DNA from: Providencia rettgeri
Lineage (GTDB): Bacteria > Pseudomonadota > Gammaproteobacteria > Enterobacterales > Enterobacteriaceae
Reading direction: 5' to 3'
Assembly: GCA_900455085.1 (NCBI GenBank)
Contig: UGTZ01000002.1
Span: 1-64,000, forward strand
DNA length: 64,000 bases
This document shows, in pieces, positions 62,451 through 64,000 of this stretch (positions are counted from its first letter, which is position 1; the number at the start of each line of letters is the position of its first letter). The position numbers and the translations under genes are program-made. The notes beneath the pieces were generated by a model that was given only the letters and a program-made list of their open reading frames with translations, was not told where the DNA came from and ran no database searches.

Positions 62451-62638
62451 CTTTTTTTTGAGCAAATTGCTGATGAAGCGACTGAAATGAACAAAGAAGT
62501 CGATGATTATAATGTCATTATATGTCTTCCTCAATTGAGAAGCTGACTGGCAATGGCTCAGCATATAGCTCCCATCAACCATAATGTAATAGTGTTCCCT
62601 TAACCAGTTGATTTATATTTTTAATATTCATTACCATA
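62451..62638. other. Short region between IS1 and minus-strand genes
   Basis: A broken plus-strand frame starting EQIADEATEMNKEVDDYN follows the IS1 end. It may be the remainder of a disrupted gene. Nothing further identified. Confidence 0.3.
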
Positions 62639-62917
62639 TTAATCGTCTTTAATTTTTAAAGACCAACGACTTCCGCCATACAGTGTTGAACCAATGATTT
62701 CTTCCCATATATCGTGTTCGGTGAGTAAGTGTTTAATCGATTGGAATTCGATATGCGTTAAAACGCCTTCTTCTTCCCCATTTTGTGATAGCAAAAGATA
62801 ACCTTCAGGTATGCGAACCGAGGATTGAAAGGCGGCCTTTGCAGATAAACGATAAAATGTGGTGATTGTATATCCTCGACGTAATAGTCCGAGGAGTTGT
62901 TCTGTTGGTATCGCCAT
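62639..62917 (-). CDS. Hypothetical protein downstream of resolvase
   Basis: A 92-residue protein MAIPTEQLLGLLRRGYTITTFYRLS with no recognised motif or membrane segment. It begins 29 bases after the resolvase stop, on the same strand, so co-transcription is likely. Function unknown. Confidence 0.6.
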   Translation of the reverse strand: MAIPTEQLLGLLRRGYTITTFYRLSAKAAFQSSVRIPEGYLLLSQNGEEEGVLTHIEFQSIKHLLTEHDIWEEIIGSTLYGGSRWSLKIKDD

Positions 62918-62946
62918 ACGTTTTTCCTCTCTAAATAGAGTACCGG

Positions 62947-63579
62947 TTATTTTTGTTGATAACGTAGTTGAATTCGGCAGACTTGAGAACAGCTATAGCC
63001 AGTAGCCTCAGCGGTTTCACGAATACTCAGTCCTTTGTTTTTTCGGTAATAAATCACTTTTTCATGACGCTCTTTATCCGCTCGCTTTCCTTTGTATTTA
63101 CCTAAAGTTTGGGCGCGTTGGATACCTTGTTTTTGTCGTTCGCGGCGATTGATCCAATCTTTGTGGGACATGGCTGCCATCAAATCAATCAACATGGTAT
63201 TAATAGCAGAAAGTACAGCTTGTGTGATAGGGTCATTTTGTGTGGGATCTTGATTATTTAAGGCTTGCCAAGATGTTGGAATATCGAGGCTGACAATCCG
63301 TAGCTCATGTTGCTCTATTTGTTTTTTTAATTTTAACCAATCGGTGTTATTTAATCGAGTGAGCCTATCAATTTGTTCAACTAATAAAATATCACCTTGT
63401 TGACTATCACTGAGTAAACGCGAAAGTTCAGGGCGTTCTAATTTTGTGCCACTAATATGCTCGCGATAATAATTTGCAATTCGTCCTCCTCGTTCTTCAA
63501 CAAAATCATTTAGCATATTTTTTGCTCTATCTGCATATTGATCTTCAGAAGAGGCTCTGAGGTAAGCTCGTATGAACAT
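62947..63579 (-). CDS. Serine recombinase (resolvase/invertase)
   Basis: A 210-residue protein: catalytic serine in RAYLRASSEDQYADRAK, VEQIDRLTRLNNTDW, and a C-terminal HTH (KGLSIRETAEATGYSCSQVCRI). It is a distant relative of the recombinase at 35254-35883. Next to a CcdB gene, as in many plasmid maintenance regions. Direct repeats lie upstream. Probably a multimer resolvase. Confidence 0.88.
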   Translation of the reverse strand: MFIRAYLRASSEDQYADRAKNMLNDFVEERGGRIANYYREHISGTKLERPELSRLLSDSQQGDILLVEQIDRLTRLNNTDWLKLKKQIEQHELRIVSLDIPTSWQALNNQDPTQNDPITQAVLSAINTMLIDLMAAMSHKDWINRRERQKQGIQRAQTLGKYKGKRADKERHEKVIYYRKNKGLSIRETAEATGYSCSQVCRIQLRYQQK

Positions 63580-63592
63580 ATTTTCACCAATC

Positions 63593-63628
63593 TATCGCAT
63601 TTAAATTATCTCTTTAAAAGTATCGCAT
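63593..63628. promoter_or_regulatory. Direct repeats upstream of second resolvase, possible res site
   Basis: TATCGCAT occurs at 63593 and 63621, 28 bases apart, directly upstream of the recombinase start. The spacing is close to that of the repeats in front of the resolvase at 35254-35883. Confidence 0.4.
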
Positions 63629-63771
63629 ATAGGTTATTGCATTGATACTGATTTGATGCATTTTAGATTATCGCTTTGGGGTATACTCTAAGGCTATAGC
63701 CTGTTTTGTTAAAAATACTACAGTGACGTGACCAGTCTTAGCTGACTTTTTCACTGAAGTATTTATGAGCT

Positions 63772-64000
63772 TTAGGTATTAGTAAAAATGGCGTCGAGGG
63801 CTGAAATAATTGCGCTTCTGGATGATGCTGCGTTACAAATAAAATCTTTTTTATTAATTTTTGTTGTATCTAAAAACGTAATAGCAGGTGTAAATATATA
63901 ATAATTGTAATGCTCAATAGACAATACAGGCGTTATTCTTTTTTTATTGAGGGTAATATCATTTGTTGACACAAGAGGAACAACAATCCTTGTTGTTAAA
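63772..64000 (-). CDS. CcdB-family toxin, partial (continues beyond window)
   Basis: Reading in from the window edge the frame gives TTRIVVPLVSTNDI, RITPVLSIEHYNYYIFTPAI and SSRSAIISALDAIFTNT before the stop. The pattern (RxVVPL..., PVLxIE...Y...TP, ...ALDxIF) matches the C-terminal three quarters of CcdB gyrase poisons. The 66-residue frame from a GTG at 63972 is only part of it. The N-terminus and the CcdA antitoxin gene should lie just outside the window. Confidence 0.75.
   Translation of the reverse strand, partial: LTTRIVVPLVSTNDITLNKKRITPVLSIEHYNYYIFTPAITFLDTTKINKKDFICNAASSRSAIISALDAIFTNT

Overview
The window looks like part of a large, AT-rich, insertion-sequence-laden plasmid of an enterobacterium, most likely Morganellaceae (Proteus, Providencia or Arsenophonus type). 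The reasons are replication and partition genes, several toxin-antitoxin pairs, two serine resolvases, remnants of recA and umuC, many decayed transposons, and small regulators with an SQQQxSRYERG-type helix resembling the MrpJ fimbrial regulators of Proteus. Host assignment is inference. No rRNA, tRNA or CRISPR array was seen.

Layout. 1-7506: a decayed copy (copy 1) of a giant-adhesin locus: end of an MrpJ-like regulator, lipoprotein, inverse autotransporter with Ig-like repeats (all broken by small indels), then an intact two-domain secreted adhesin. 7524-8607: an orphan CdiA C-terminal toxin module starting at a VENN motif, with a candidate immunity gene. 8890-13603: an Xre regulator, a broken primase-helicase and an intact tyrosine recombinase, probably a mobile unit. 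13810-18176: gene graveyard (adhesin fragment, IS3 and IS1 relics, DUF523 and Fic relics) plus a small Xre gene.

18740-23271: core replicon with a ResD-like recombinase, SopA/ParA, SopB/ParB and a RepA whose translation appears coupled to an 18-residue leader and controlled by an antisense RNA. 24302-26131: intact IS91-like element abutting a cut IS6 element. 26297-30521: cargo (outer-membrane barrel, DUF1161 protein, YagU, a zinc-ribbon protein, an Rpn nuclease, a small HTH protein). 30641-41697: mosaic of recA fragment, miniature IS91 derivative, IS1, IS6 and IS2 elements, YafQ-DinJ and HigBA systems, a resolvase and a cold-shock gene.

41748-45246: ParDE, then a second partition operon (ParA of type Ib plus a ribbon-helix-helix ParB) flanked on both sides by uninterrupted arrays of an 8-bp repeat (17 and 18 units), a umuC remnant and a gene-poor stretch with DnaA-box-like sites. 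45247-47012: IS1 and three small minus-strand genes. 47655-61823: copy 2 of the adhesin locus, with an intact 2831-residue inverse autotransporter carrying 17 Ig-like repeats, two paralogous secreted adhesins, a MotA/TolQ/ExbB-type channel with a frameshift at a run of seven G, and a TolC-like gene cut by IS1. 62639-64000: resolvase cassette and the end of a CcdB toxin gene.

How it fits together. The two adhesin loci are direct repeats about 48-51 kb apart, and two unrelated partition systems lie between them. This suggests a cointegrate of at least two replicons, built and eroded by IS1, IS6 and IS91 activity. The functional payload seems to be host-surface interaction (giant adhesin, tip-adhesin-like proteins, barrel) plus plasmid maintenance (two par systems, four addiction modules and resolvases).
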